This document shows, piece after piece, positions 25,407 through 32,728 of a stretch of 64,000 bases of DNA (positions within the stretch are counted from its first letter, which is position 1; every line of letters begins with the position of its first letter). Both the position numbers and the translations under genes were made by a program. The notes under the pieces were generated by a model. That model had not been told where the DNA came from and searched no databases. It saw only the letters and a program-made list of their open reading frames with translations. The DNA comes from Acutalibacter muris. GTDB taxonomy: Bacteria; Bacillota; Clostridia; Oscillospirales; Acutalibacteraceae. Where the stretch lies: the NCBI RefSeq assembly GCF_002201475.1, contig NZ_CP021422.1, positions 3,100,001-3,164,000 of the forward strand, given 5' to 3'.

Positions 25407-25658
25407 ATGACTGTTAATACAGATATTCTTGTCCCAATGACCGAGGCAAATCAGAATTTTTCCAAGGTGGCCCGGCTGGTAGACGAATCCGGTATGGCTG
25501 TTATACTCAAAAACAATAAGCCCCGCTATGTTGTAGTAGATTTTGCGGAATACGACCAAATCCAGAGTTTTCAAGTGCAGCGCTGGGAAAGAGTGGGCGC
25601 TGCCGCTGATCGTCTTATCGCAGAGAATCTGGAGACATTTCAGGAGCTTGCAAAATGA
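25407..25658 (+). CDS. phd: Phd/YefM-family antitoxin
   Basis: 83-aa antitoxin: N-terminal DNA-binding Phd fold (MTEANQNFSKVARLVDESGMAVILKNN split by strand-turn elements; YVVVDFAEYDQI) and a C-terminal helix that would cover the toxin (ADRLIAENLETFQ). The promoter lies just upstream. The toxin gene overlaps by four bases (ATGA), the standard coupling in this type II toxin-antitoxin class. Confidence 0.85.
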   Translation: MTVNTDILVPMTEANQNFSKVARLVDESGMAVILKNNKPRYVVVDFAEYDQIQSFQVQRWERVGAAADRLIAENLETFQELAK

Positions 25659-26035
25659 TTTGTCTGACAACCGATGAAGTGATCCGTCTACACGAAAAAC
25701 TGCTTTCAGCTACCGGCGGCAGTCCTGGCTTGCGGGATCAAGGCCTTTTAGAATCTGCCGTGTGGAGTGCAGATGCGGCGTTCGGCAATGTAGAACGGTA
25801 TCCAAGCATAGAAGAGAAGGCTGCCCGCTTATCATATGCACTTATAAGTAACCACGCCTTTGTGGATGGTAACAAGCGTATTGGTATTCTTGCCTTGCTT
25901 GTCACACTGGATTTGAATGATGTGGCTCTGCAATATAGCCAAACCGAGTTGATAGAGCTTGGACTTGCCGTGGCGAATGGGCAAGCAAAGTTTGATGACA
26001 TCCTTGTATGGATATATAATCACAAATTGGACTAA
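25655..26035 (+). CDS. doc: Doc-family toxin (Fic fold)
   Basis: 126-aa Doc toxin. The Fic/Doc signature HAFVDGNKRIG (His67, Asp71, Asn73, Lys74) is complete. Doc proteins phosphorylate elongation factor Tu and stop translation unless held by Phd. Length and order match P1 phd-doc. It probably stabilises the island. Confidence 0.88.
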   Translation: MICLTTDEVIRLHEKLLSATGGSPGLRDQGLLESAVWSADAAFGNVERYPSIEEKAARLSYALISNHAFVDGNKRIGILALLVTLDLNDVALQYSQTELIELGLAVANGQAKFDDILVWIYNHKLD

Positions 26036-26154
26036 GAACCCGTCCCAAGATTAGTGATGAACACGAATTATCTTGCATCAGGCAATAACTGCACAGGGAA
26101 ATGTGACGGTGATAGTTTTGTACTCATGGGCCGAGGCCAGGGCCCACAGCAGCT

Positions 26155-26439
26155 TTATGGGCTTGGTACAGCGGAGTGAAGTAATGCCCGCAGGGAGTTG
26201 AGCCGCTCCCTCTTGTCTGGGGGGCGGCCAGCCGCCAACTCTCCTGGATGATGAGCAAATCCTCATAGCGCTACTTCTTGAAACGCTCGTCGTACATCCC
26301 GGCGTCGGCAAAGGACACCAGATGCCCGATGCACCAGGCAGCCGTTGCCCTGCAAGTAGCCCTCTTGCCGGTCGGTCGCCTCGATCACGGCGGCGATGCT
26401 CCGGGCCACGCTGGGCTATTCCGCGATTACTAATTTCAT
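26155..26439 (-). pseudogene. topB (DNA topoisomerase III) 5' remnant
   Basis: Reading the minus strand from ATG 26439 after an AGGAGAG site gives MKLVIAE-stop-PSVARSIAAVIEATDRQ, the N-terminus of conjugative-element topoisomerase III with the Lys8 codon changed AAG to TAG. After a frameshift near 26330 it continues as IGHLVSFADAGMYDERFKK-stop-RYEDL, with a Trp codon changed TGG to TAG. The sequence fades after about 280 bp. The GC-rich stretch 26036-26155 shows nothing further that I can name. It shows that a Tn916- or Tn1549-like conjugative element once contributed DNA here. Confidence 0.75.
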
Positions 26440-26514
26440 TAGGTTATTTCTCTCCTTGATAAATTATTGATGTGCGCTATAATTAAAGAAGCAATAATAG
26501 GGAGAAGGGTAGAT

Positions 26515-27084
26515 ATGGAGTTCATTAAATCGTTATTCGCGTTAATATCTAATGTTGAGAATTGGTCTGTGGATGATGTACTGTCAGCAACTTCGATTGT
26601 TCTTGTGATAGTTGGCGGACTCTTTGCATACAGGCAGTGGAAATTTGCAAATACTACGAGACGGACAGAACTTATCAACCAAATTTTAGAAAAGTTGCGG
26701 TTTGATAAAGAGTTAGTAACTACCACATACTTAATTGATTATGAGGATGATTGGTATGATGGTAACTTTCATGACCGTGAAGATGATTTTGAATACCAAA
26801 TGGATAAGTTAATGTCCTATCTTTCGTATATTTGCTATTTGCAGAAAGAACGAAAAATTAGCGCTAAAGAATTTTGTATTCTAAAATACGAAATCAATAG
26901 GGCCTGTTCTTCTCATGCAGTTCAATGCTATTTGTGGAACCTATATCATTTTTCCCGTCAGCAAGGAACACAGTGTAGCTTTCAATATCTCATTGATTAT
27001 GGGTTAAAGCAAAAGCTAATCAATAAAAAGGCATTTACCAACTCTCAGAACCTGTTTAGCATCTATTTAAGAGCAGACGAATAA
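26515..27084 (+). CDS. Single-TM protein with 3' end replaced by IS sequence
   Basis: N-terminal TM helix (residues about 24-41, ATSIVLVIVGGLFAYRQW) followed by a 130-residue soluble helical domain. I start it at ATG 26515 after AGAAGG. The reading frame runs into the IS at 27048, so the last 13 residues (from about QNLFSIYLRADE) are IS-encoded and the native C-terminus is lost. The same kind of small membrane protein with cytoplasmic helical domain occurs at 17031. Function is unknown. It may be inactive. Confidence 0.6.
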   Translation: MEFIKSLFALISNVENWSVDDVLSATSIVLVIVGGLFAYRQWKFANTTRRTELINQILEKLRFDKELVTTTYLIDYEDDWYDGNFHDREDDFEYQMDKLMSYLSYICYLQKERKISAKEFCILKYEINRACSSHAVQCYLWNLYHFSRQQGTQCSFQYLIDYGLKQKLINKKAFTNSQNLFSIYLRADE

Positions 27085-27921
27085 AGGCAAGAGAAAACAT
27101 TTGAAAAGAGTTCTGTAATTTACGTTCGCAGTTTTTCCAGAGTCTCCGACATTTGTCGAGCCAGGCAAAAGAGCGCTCCACAATCCAGCGCTTTGGCAGG
27201 ACAGCAAAAGTATGGAGCTCGTTGCGCTTAACGACCTCAACCTCCGCACCAGAAAGATCCTTGATTGAGTTTGCAAATGTTTCTCCGGTGTAGCCTCCAT
27301 CTGCCATAATCTTTTTGAGCGCAGACAGATGGTCGGTTACATCACAATAATAATCAACCATATCAATTGCGCCGGTTCGATCTGTTACATTGGCGGTCGT
27401 CACCATAATTGCGTGGGGTAGCCCCAAAATGTCCACGCCAATATGTAGTTTTATCCCAGATACTTTTTCCCCGCGTCATAGCCCTTTTCTTCTGCGGTAT
27501 CAGCATTTTGAATGCTTTTGGAATCGACAATTATCATTGTTGTTTGTGCCTTGCGTCCGTTTTTTTCCCGCTCTGCTTCCACCAGTTTGCGTAAAACCCT
27601 GTCAAGAACACTGACTCCATTTTCATCTGGATTTGACCATATGTCGTAATGATACCGCACATTTTGCCATTTAGGGAAATCATGTGGGATGGCTCGCCAT
27701 GTGCATCCTTCTTTCAACAGATACAAAACTGCACAAAATATGTCATACAGGTCGTAGCTTCTGGGATGTGTTAGCTTTTTGACTCTGGACAATTCCTCGC
27801 GTATTTCTTCAAATTGTTTCCGACTGATGTCACTTGGATAGCTTTTCCTCACCTGTCTTCCCCCCTCATCCCCTCTATTTTATCACTGGACCGGATGGTT
27901 GGCTAGATACTAAACAGGTTC
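27048..27921 (-). mobile_element. IS5-family insertion sequence, copy 2 (874 bp, inverted)
   Basis: Same ends as copy 1 (GAACCTGTTTAG...), here flanked by the target duplication TCA (27045-27047 and 27922-27924). Together with TAA at copy 1 this gives a TNA target. It lies in inverted orientation 10 kb from copy 1, bracketing the restriction, deoxyribosyltransferase-like and toxin-antitoxin genes. It interrupts the small membrane-protein gene on its left. Confidence 0.9.
27056..27852 (-). CDS. IS5-family transposase, copy 2
   Basis: Protein identical in both phases to the transposase of copy 1: phase A 27852-27451, phase B to 27056, joined by -1 slippage on AAAAAG. The catalytic DDE residues are intact, so both copies may be active. 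Confidence 0.87.
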
Positions 27922-27967
27922 TCAATCAACGCACTACATAAAAACGCTTAATTTTTAACAAACCCAA

Positions 27968-28126
27968 TCATTCTTCGTCGATTTCGTCCTCATCGTCAAA
28001 GTCGTATTCGGACAGGTCGGAACTGCCTGACACATCGTCATTGGACTCGCGAACTTGAAATGACATAGTACCCAGACGCCAACCAGGACCACGATTCATA
28101 ATAGCTGACGATGCTACAAAGCGCAT
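27968..28126 (-). CDS. Small acidic-tail protein (52 aa)
   Basis: Short frame starting MRFVASSAIMNRGPGWRLG at ATG 28126 and ending in a strongly acidic tail (YDFDDEDEIDEE). A GGAAG lies six bases upstream of the start. The biased composition and clean termination argue for a real gene, possibly an element-encoded accessory or anti-defence protein. No family recognised. Confidence 0.4.
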   Translation of the reverse strand: MRFVASSAIMNRGPGWRLGTMSFQVRESNDDVSGSSDLSEYDFDDEDEIDEE

Positions 28127-28164
28127 TTTCTTCCGTTATCTTCAGTGAAAGCGAGGGACAATAA

Positions 28165-28410
28165 ATGGAATATCAACATCCCCAAAAATATGAATCCGAT
28201 GTAGAGTGGTACTGCCGTCACGATCCAGAGGAGGAAAGGTTCTACAACATATTTTTTGACTTGTGTCGCAAGTACAATATCCGCTGGGCCAGCGCTGATG
28301 AAAAGGAACGTGAGTTCATTGAAGAGGTCGCTCGCGTAACGTATGAGCGCGACAAAGCCATTCGATTGGGACTGCCGCCGTCAGGATTTCGCCCCTCTTT
28401 TGTCCGCTGA
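28165..28410 (+). CDS. Small hypothetical protein ahead of the attachment-site cluster
   Basis: 81 aa, highly charged (YESDVEWYCRHDPEEERFYNIFFDLCRKY...), ending PPSGFRPSFVR. ATG 28165 follows GAGGG. Its stop codon lies inside the first arm-type repeat (28408-28431), the position that an integrase-proximal gene normally takes. Function is unknown. Confidence 0.55.
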   Translation: MEYQHPQKYESDVEWYCRHDPEEERFYNIFFDLCRKYNIRWASADEKEREFIEEVARVTYERDKAIRLGLPPSGFRPSFVR

Positions 28411-28579
28411 CTACTGTTTGACTACTATTTTCAGAAAACTCAAAAATTGCAAAAAATCGAGGCGTTTCTAAGGCTCCCAAGTTCTCGTAAACGCCTTGGT
28501 ATTTTGTGCTGTGCCACCAAAAAGCCCGGTATCATGGGCTTTTCTCATTGACGGCCTGATAACTCCGACGTTTCAGGCC
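28408..28579 (+). repeat. attP-like site: arm repeats and inverted-repeat core
   Basis: Arm-type repeats TGACTACTG and TTGACTACT (28408-28428), a hairpin-forming stretch, then a core at 28552-28579 in which GGCCTGATAAC and GTTTCAGGCC form inverted arms around TCCGAC. The octamer ACTCCGAC (28562-28569) equals the anticodon-loop octamer of tRNA-Arg. The left side matches 5876-5899 closely. It looks like an uncut or residual attP of an element that targets the tRNA gene. Confidence 0.6.
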
Positions 28580-28655
28580 GGTTCGGTTGAGAGGAGCCGG
28601 GAAACCCAGTGTTTTCTAGGGGATCCGGGGTTTTCGGAAAGAAAAAATTTCGCCT

Positions 28656-28696
28656 TTGACTACTGTTTGACCACTATTTTTACAAAGTTGACTACC
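28656..28696 (+). repeat. Third set of arm-type repeats, just upstream of the tRNA gene
   Basis: TTGACTACT (28656), TTGACCACT (28667) and TTGACTACC (28688): three direct 9-mers about 25-65 bp before the tRNA. The same 9-mer pair lies at 5738-5757 and 28409-28428. Confidence 0.6.
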
Positions 28697-28722
28697 GCGG
28701 GTTCTGCGGTTGCCATAAATAT

Positions 28723-28799
28723 GCGCTTGTAGCTCAGTTGGATAGAGTATCAGACTCCGACTCTGAGGGCCGCTGGTTCGAATCCAGTCAAGCGCGCCA
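28723..28799 (+). tRNA. tRNA-Arg (anticodon CCG)
   Basis: Complete cloverleaf of 77 nt including encoded CCA. Acceptor GCGCTTG/CAAGCGC, D-arm GCTC/GAGT, anticodon stem TCAGA/TCTGA with loop CTCCGAC (anticodon CCG at 28757-28759), T-arm GCTGG-TTCGAAT-CCAGT. It reads codon CGG. Its 3' 46 bp are duplicated at 5892-5937, marking it as an integration target. Confidence 0.95.
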
Positions 28800-28809
28800 A
28801 CCTTAACAT

Positions 28810-28870
28810 AACCTTACCCAATCCGAACAGATTATTGTTAATTGTTTGGGTTGGGTAAGGTTGTAATTTT
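28810..28870 (+). terminator. Terminator after tRNA-Arg
   Basis: Perfect 12-bp stem AACCTTACCCAA (28810-28821) / TTGGGTAAGGTT (28851-28862), followed by GTAATTTTATTT. Confidence 0.75.
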
Positions 28871-28927
28871 ATTTCCATTTTTGTGAAGGATTATCAACAT
28901 ATTTCCCCCAAAAAGGAATGTATAAAG

Positions 28928-29863
28928 ATGCTTACTGCTGACCAGAGATATGATATAGTTTCTAGGTGCTTAATGAGTTGGGCTCCTGCTGATGATGAAA
29001 AGACAACTTCTTTTGAAGAAAATTTCGATGAATGGATTGAGCAAATTTCTGCAGAAGCACAGCCCATTGTAATCGAATTGCTAAAAGATTTTGAGTATTT
29101 CTCTCAGCCAAAAGTAAATCAATTTTTGAAGAAATTACATAACATGCTTATATCAATACAGGATTTTGATGTTCATAAAGCTATTTTCACTTATCTTCCC
29201 TCAAAACGGGGAATTGATAATAGCTCCATAGAATATCTTTTAAATTATAAAAAAATACACAGCATAAGCAAGTTTGATGTGGCCACAAACCTGGAAACAT
29301 ACACCATAGTGAACAAAGAAGTGTTCAAAAACAAAAAACATATTGTTTTTATAGATGATTTTTGCGGATCTGGCAGAACATTTATTGATTTTATAAAGGG
29401 CCACCTAGATATATTGACTGGAAAGACAATATATTATGTTATCACCTATATAATGACAGAAGCTATTAAGAATATCCAAAACGAAGCCACAGAAAGATCA
29501 TTACAAGTAAAGATACTTTTCTGCAATCAGTCTGATAAAGCTTTTGATAAGCATTTGTTCCCTGAAAAGACAGAGGTGGCACGTGAAAAATTCTATCAGG
29601 CTTCATTGGAGACAGGTGTAAAAGAAGACTCGATTTGGGGATACTCTGGAAGTGAATCCTTGGTTTCTTTCTATAATGATACCCCTAATAATACTCTTGG
29701 CCTATTTTGGCATGACTCGCCCAACTATTTTTCAATATTCCCCCGAGAAAATGCGTGTGGTGAAAATAATAAGCGTCCTACACCGCGCTCAATGAAAAAA
29801 CAAAAAACTGAACGTAATAATCAAAATTATATTGCGCATAAGCGGAGTGCATTGAATGGATAA
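28928..29863 (+). CDS. Retron-associated phosphoribosyltransferase-like effector
   Basis: 311 aa. Residues 139-152 (VFIDDFCGSGRT) are the PRPP-loop signature of a type I phosphoribosyltransferase fold; the PRTase-like variant in conflict systems carries this DDFxGSG form. The N-terminal 130 residues are helical and the C-terminal 45 are polar. ATG 28928 with AAGGA upstream is preferred over GTG 28883, which lacks a ribosome site. It overlaps the winged-helix gene by eight bases and leads the retron operon. In retrons the effector stays silent while bound to the RT-msDNA complex and becomes toxic when a phage disturbs that complex; this is known for the class, not shown for this protein. Confidence 0.82.
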   Translation: MLTADQRYDIVSRCLMSWAPADDEKTTSFEENFDEWIEQISAEAQPIVIELLKDFEYFSQPKVNQFLKKLHNMLISIQDFDVHKAIFTYLPSKRGIDNSSIEYLLNYKKIHSISKFDVATNLETYTIVNKEVFKNKKHIVFIDDFCGSGRTFIDFIKGHLDILTGKTIYYVITYIMTEAIKNIQNEATERSLQVKILFCNQSDKAFDKHLFPEKTEVAREKFYQASLETGVKEDSIWGYSGSESLVSFYNDTPNNTLGLFWHDSPNYFSIFPRENACGENNKRPTPRSMKKQKTERNNQNYIAHKRSALNG

Positions 29864-30182
29864 TTTTATAAAAGAGTACATTATCGCATATTTCCAGGAA
29901 AACAGCAATCTATACTCTTTCTGCGATCTGGCAAATAGTTTGGGTATTTCAATAGATGTCATAGATGATATGGTAGATCAGCTTATCAAAGAAGGCTTTT
30001 TAGAATATAATGAGGACACAATGCTGTCAGTCACTGAATTAGGGCAGCTTTTTATTCGGGAAAAGGTGGGAAGATTTAATTCAGATACTCGTTCGCCCAA
30101 AACCGGAAGAATTATTGACCCGAAAACTGCATGGCCTTTCGATAAAATTTATGTTCCAAGCAACTTCTTATCAAAGCTTTAG
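29856..30182 (+). CDS. Retron-associated winged-helix protein
   Basis: 108 aa with a winged helix-turn-helix (YSFCDLANSLGISIDVIDDMVDQLI split over two helices, then EGFLEYNEDTMLSVTELG as the wing). It follows the PRTase-like gene with an eight-base overlap and directly precedes the msr-msd RNA. PRTase plus HTH protein is the composition reported for type III retrons, as I recall the published scheme. Confidence 0.8.
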   Translation: MDNFIKEYIIAYFQENSNLYSFCDLANSLGISIDVIDDMVDQLIKEGFLEYNEDTMLSVTELGQLFIREKVGRFNSDTRSPKTGRIIDPKTAWPFDKIYVPSNFLSKL

Positions 30183-30188
30183 AGTTAG

Positions 30189-30396
30189 GATAATAGCCCA
30201 TTGTGTCTGTTAGAATGCGAGAAGCGAGTCGCTTCTCTAAGTGCCAACGGTGCTTACTTTATCAATGTGTATGTTCCCAGTAACATACACATTGCAAAGC
30301 GCTTGGAATAAAGCGCTTTGCAATGGTATTGCGGTATGCCGCAATACCACTGCTTGTTCAGAAACAGAATGGGTAATAGGTACGATGGGCTTTATC
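30189..30396 (+). ncRNA. Retron msr-msd RNA
   Basis: Inverted repeat a1 30189-30201 (GATAATAGCCCAT) pairs with a2 30385-30396 (ATGGGCTTTATC) with one bulged base. Inside are two small msr hairpins (30219-30237, stem GAGAAGCG; 30239-30255, stem AAGTGCC with two G-U pairs) and three perfect msd-type hairpins: 30263-30294 (13 bp), 30295-30320 (10 bp) and 30324-30349 (11 bp). A TAGC at 30194-30197 within a1 may contain the branching guanosine. It lies between the winged-helix gene and the RT gene, the canonical position. The msr/msd boundary is not determined. Confidence 0.85.
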
Positions 30397-30416
30397 ATAT
30401 TATGAGAGGTGCGGCT

Positions 30417-31442
30417 ATGGACAAAGAAAGATATTTAAAGAAACTTGAGGAGGCACTATCAGAATCCAGTTCTTCTATTCCAGAATCACTTGCTTGTATT
30501 AGGTACGCTTCAAACCTATTAACGTTTGACTTTCCGGTAATTTTCGACCGCACACATTTAGCGCATCTCCTAGGAATTAAGCCTAGTGATCTTTCGGCTC
30601 TGATTTACTCAATTGATTCATACTGCTATCATGAATTCCATTTAGCAAAAAAGTCTGGTGGCATGCGGGTGATAAATATTCCCTCTGTAGATTTGAAAGA
30701 TATTCAAAGATGGATTTTGGATAATATTATTTCCAAAATGCATATTTCAGAATTTGCAAATGGATTTTGCAAAGGAAAGTCTATTTTAACCAACGCATTA
30801 TCTCATATTGACCAAGAGTGCGTCATCAATCTTGATATTAAAGATTTCTTCCCTTCGGTAGGCATAGATCGTGTCTTTATGCTATTTAAATATTACGGGT
30901 ACACAAAGGAAGTTTCTTTTGCTCTTGCAAAATTATGTACTTACCGGGGGATATTACCACAGGGTTCCCCTGCAAGTCCGGCTATTTCTAATGTTATATG
31001 TCTCAAACTGGATAAAAGACTAAGTAAGCTTGCAGAATCCTATAATGGAGTCTATTCAAGATATGCCGATGACTTAACTTTATCTGGTACAAAGAATATA
31101 ACTCAACTGATTCCTACCGTAATCGCAATCGTGGAAGAAGAGGGGTTTTGTGTAAACGCACAAAAGACACATATTGCGTATGCTCATGAACGCCAAAAAG
31201 TTACTGGGCTCCTAGTTAATGAAGGGAAAGTCAGGGTTTCGCAGAAATACAAAAGAAGATTGCGTCAAGAAATATATTTTTGTCAAAAATTTGGAGTATC
31301 TGACCACCAGAAATATTGTAATGAAAATTTCCAATTTTTCAAAGAACATCTCTATGGTAAAGCTTATTTTGTTAGCATGGTAGAGCCCGAGGTGGGTAAT
31401 GCTTTTCTTGAAGCGTTGGATAATATTGCATGGGAGTATTGA
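30417..31442 (+). CDS. Retron reverse transcriptase
   Basis: 341-aa RT with retron hallmarks: NAxxH motif NALSH at residues 126-130, catalytic YADD at 216-219 (SRYADDLTLSG), first catalytic Asp in LDIKDFFPSV (residue 140 region), and the VTG motif at 262-264 (KVTGLLVN) that recognises the msr. I start it at ATG 30417 after AGAGGT. An in-frame start at 30318 would read through the msd hairpins and is excluded. It primes msDNA synthesis from the branching G of the RNA encoded just upstream. Confidence 0.95.
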   Translation: MDKERYLKKLEEALSESSSSIPESLACIRYASNLLTFDFPVIFDRTHLAHLLGIKPSDLSALIYSIDSYCYHEFHLAKKSGGMRVINIPSVDLKDIQRWILDNIISKMHISEFANGFCKGKSILTNALSHIDQECVINLDIKDFFPSVGIDRVFMLFKYYGYTKEVSFALAKLCTYRGILPQGSPASPAISNVICLKLDKRLSKLAESYNGVYSRYADDLTLSGTKNITQLIPTVIAIVEEEGFCVNAQKTHIAYAHERQKVTGLLVNEGKVRVSQKYKRRLRQEIYFCQKFGVSDHQKYCNENFQFFKEHLYGKAYFVSMVEPEVGNAFLEALDNIAWEY

Positions 31443-31445
31443 AGC

Positions 31446-32048
31446 ATGAAAATGGACGGTAGACTGATGATGTCTTTATATTATATCATGGACAATCTCT
31501 CAAGAGGAATAGATCCAATAACCAATTTACAGATTTCCAACGACATGATGTTGACATCAAAAGTGTTACAGGGGGCATTTGCTGAAGCAGCAAATGTGTT
31601 TAAAGTGATGTCAGATTCAATCGGTGAGGATGATGAAATCTATTTTGTCTTTAATTCTAAAGGCAGAAAAGTACCATTCTTTTTTCTTAGACAAGAACTG
31701 GAGTTAATACCCATAGTCAGAGATGAGGTTACTATCAGTCGTTTTACTTTTGGGGTAAATGAATTGATACATCGCGAAGGGATGAGAAAGCTTCGTGCTA
31801 CACAGTTAACGTCTTGGTTGGTTGATCACAATTATTTGGAGGAAATTGAATCACATAGCGAAACAGTATACAAGGTTTCTACGGAATTAGGAGAGTCTAT
31901 AGGCATTCATGCTATTTATAAAAAGAATGCTGCTGGAGAAAAATATGTGACGAACACGTATTCAATTGAGGCACAAAAATTTTTAGTTAATATTGTTCTT
32001 CCACAGATTACTAGAATTGTTGATATTGAGCCTCCACAATTACAGTGA
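31446..32048 (+). CDS. Fourth retron-operon gene, unknown function
   Basis: 200-aa protein whose start lies three bases after the RT stop. The N-terminal 90 residues show no known motif. Residues about 105-195 resemble a DNA-binding antirepressor-type C-terminal domain (LRATQLTSWLVDHNYLEEIE, then ELGESIGIHAIYK and YSIEAQKFLVNIV). There is no TM segment and no nuclease motif. Retrons of the PRTase/HTH class are usually described without such a downstream gene, so it is either an added component or separate cargo in the same transcript. Confidence 0.65.
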   Translation: MKMDGRLMMSLYYIMDNLSRGIDPITNLQISNDMMLTSKVLQGAFAEAANVFKVMSDSIGEDDEIYFVFNSKGRKVPFFFLRQELELIPIVRDEVTISRFTFGVNELIHREGMRKLRATQLTSWLVDHNYLEEIESHSETVYKVSTELGESIGIHAIYKKNAAGEKYVTNTYSIEAQKFLVNIVLPQITRIVDIEPPQLQ

Positions 32049-32215
32049 TATCATTATGGCATAACGTGGATCCCCTACATAAGGATGTGAGTGCTTCGCT
32101 CTTGGAGGAATATGTCAGACGCTTGCGCCTTTAAGCTAAATAGCTTTGGCAATGAGATGTCCTTTGCCTGTAGCTGGCCACCACCTACGCTGTTGTAACA
32201 AGAGGAATAGCTATC

Positions 32216-32692
32216 ATGGAAACAAAGGTTTTCAATTCGAAAGAGAATTGTGACGATGTAACGCTTATAAAAATTGACAAATTCTCATATCATCTTGGTG
32301 CGGCTGACTGTTTTTGCGAGATGGTTCGGGCTGGTGTAAAGCGCATAGCGCTGTCCCATCCCTGTGATTCTCGAGAGGAGCGGGACAGCTTTCTGCCGGA
32401 GTTCGATAAGCTGTGTGATAAGTACGGCGTTCATTACTACGTTGAAAATGCAGCATTTCTTACCGACCTCTTTCCCCTGTCGCTGAATCAGGGCAAGTTC
32501 AACGTGATTTTTTATCAGGATGAATCGGCCTTGCAGGAGTATCTTGACTTGAAGGCAGAGAAAGAAAAGGCTATCTCTACTGGTACTTATGCAGAGTGCC
32601 GCGAAAATATTGCCCATCAATATGGCAAGCTGCTCTCGTACACTGACGAAGGCATCCAGCGACTACTGGATGCCAACACAGAGAAAGAGTAA
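32216..32692 (+). CDS. Element-linked conserved hypothetical protein (IDKF family), copy 2
   Basis: 158 aa; from residue 18 on (IKIDKFSYHLGAADCFCEM) it parallels 6636-7064 with about three quarters identical residues. The first 17 residues are extra. DNA in the block 32479-32543 is almost identical to 6849-6913 although the flanks differ. It lies 36 bp from the convergent integrase 2 stop. No domain recognised. Confidence 0.7.
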   Translation: METKVFNSKENCDDVTLIKIDKFSYHLGAADCFCEMVRAGVKRIALSHPCDSREERDSFLPEFDKLCDKYGVHYYVENAAFLTDLFPLSLNQGKFNVIFYQDESALQEYLDLKAEKEKAISTGTYAECRENIAHQYGKLLSYTDEGIQRLLDANTEKE

Positions 32693-32728
32693 GCCCTCTT
32701 TACGAGGACTTGAACTCTTTTTCTTCTG

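Noticed and set aside
30263..30349. Three palindromes in a row that could be terminators or a repeat array
   Set aside because: They lie between pairing a1/a2 ends directly in front of a retron RT, so they are the msd part of the retron RNA.
30417..31442. Group II intron or diversity-generating RT
   Set aside because: No maturase domain, intron RNA domains V/VI, template/variable repeat pair or accessory gene; NAxxH and VTG motifs mark a retron RT.
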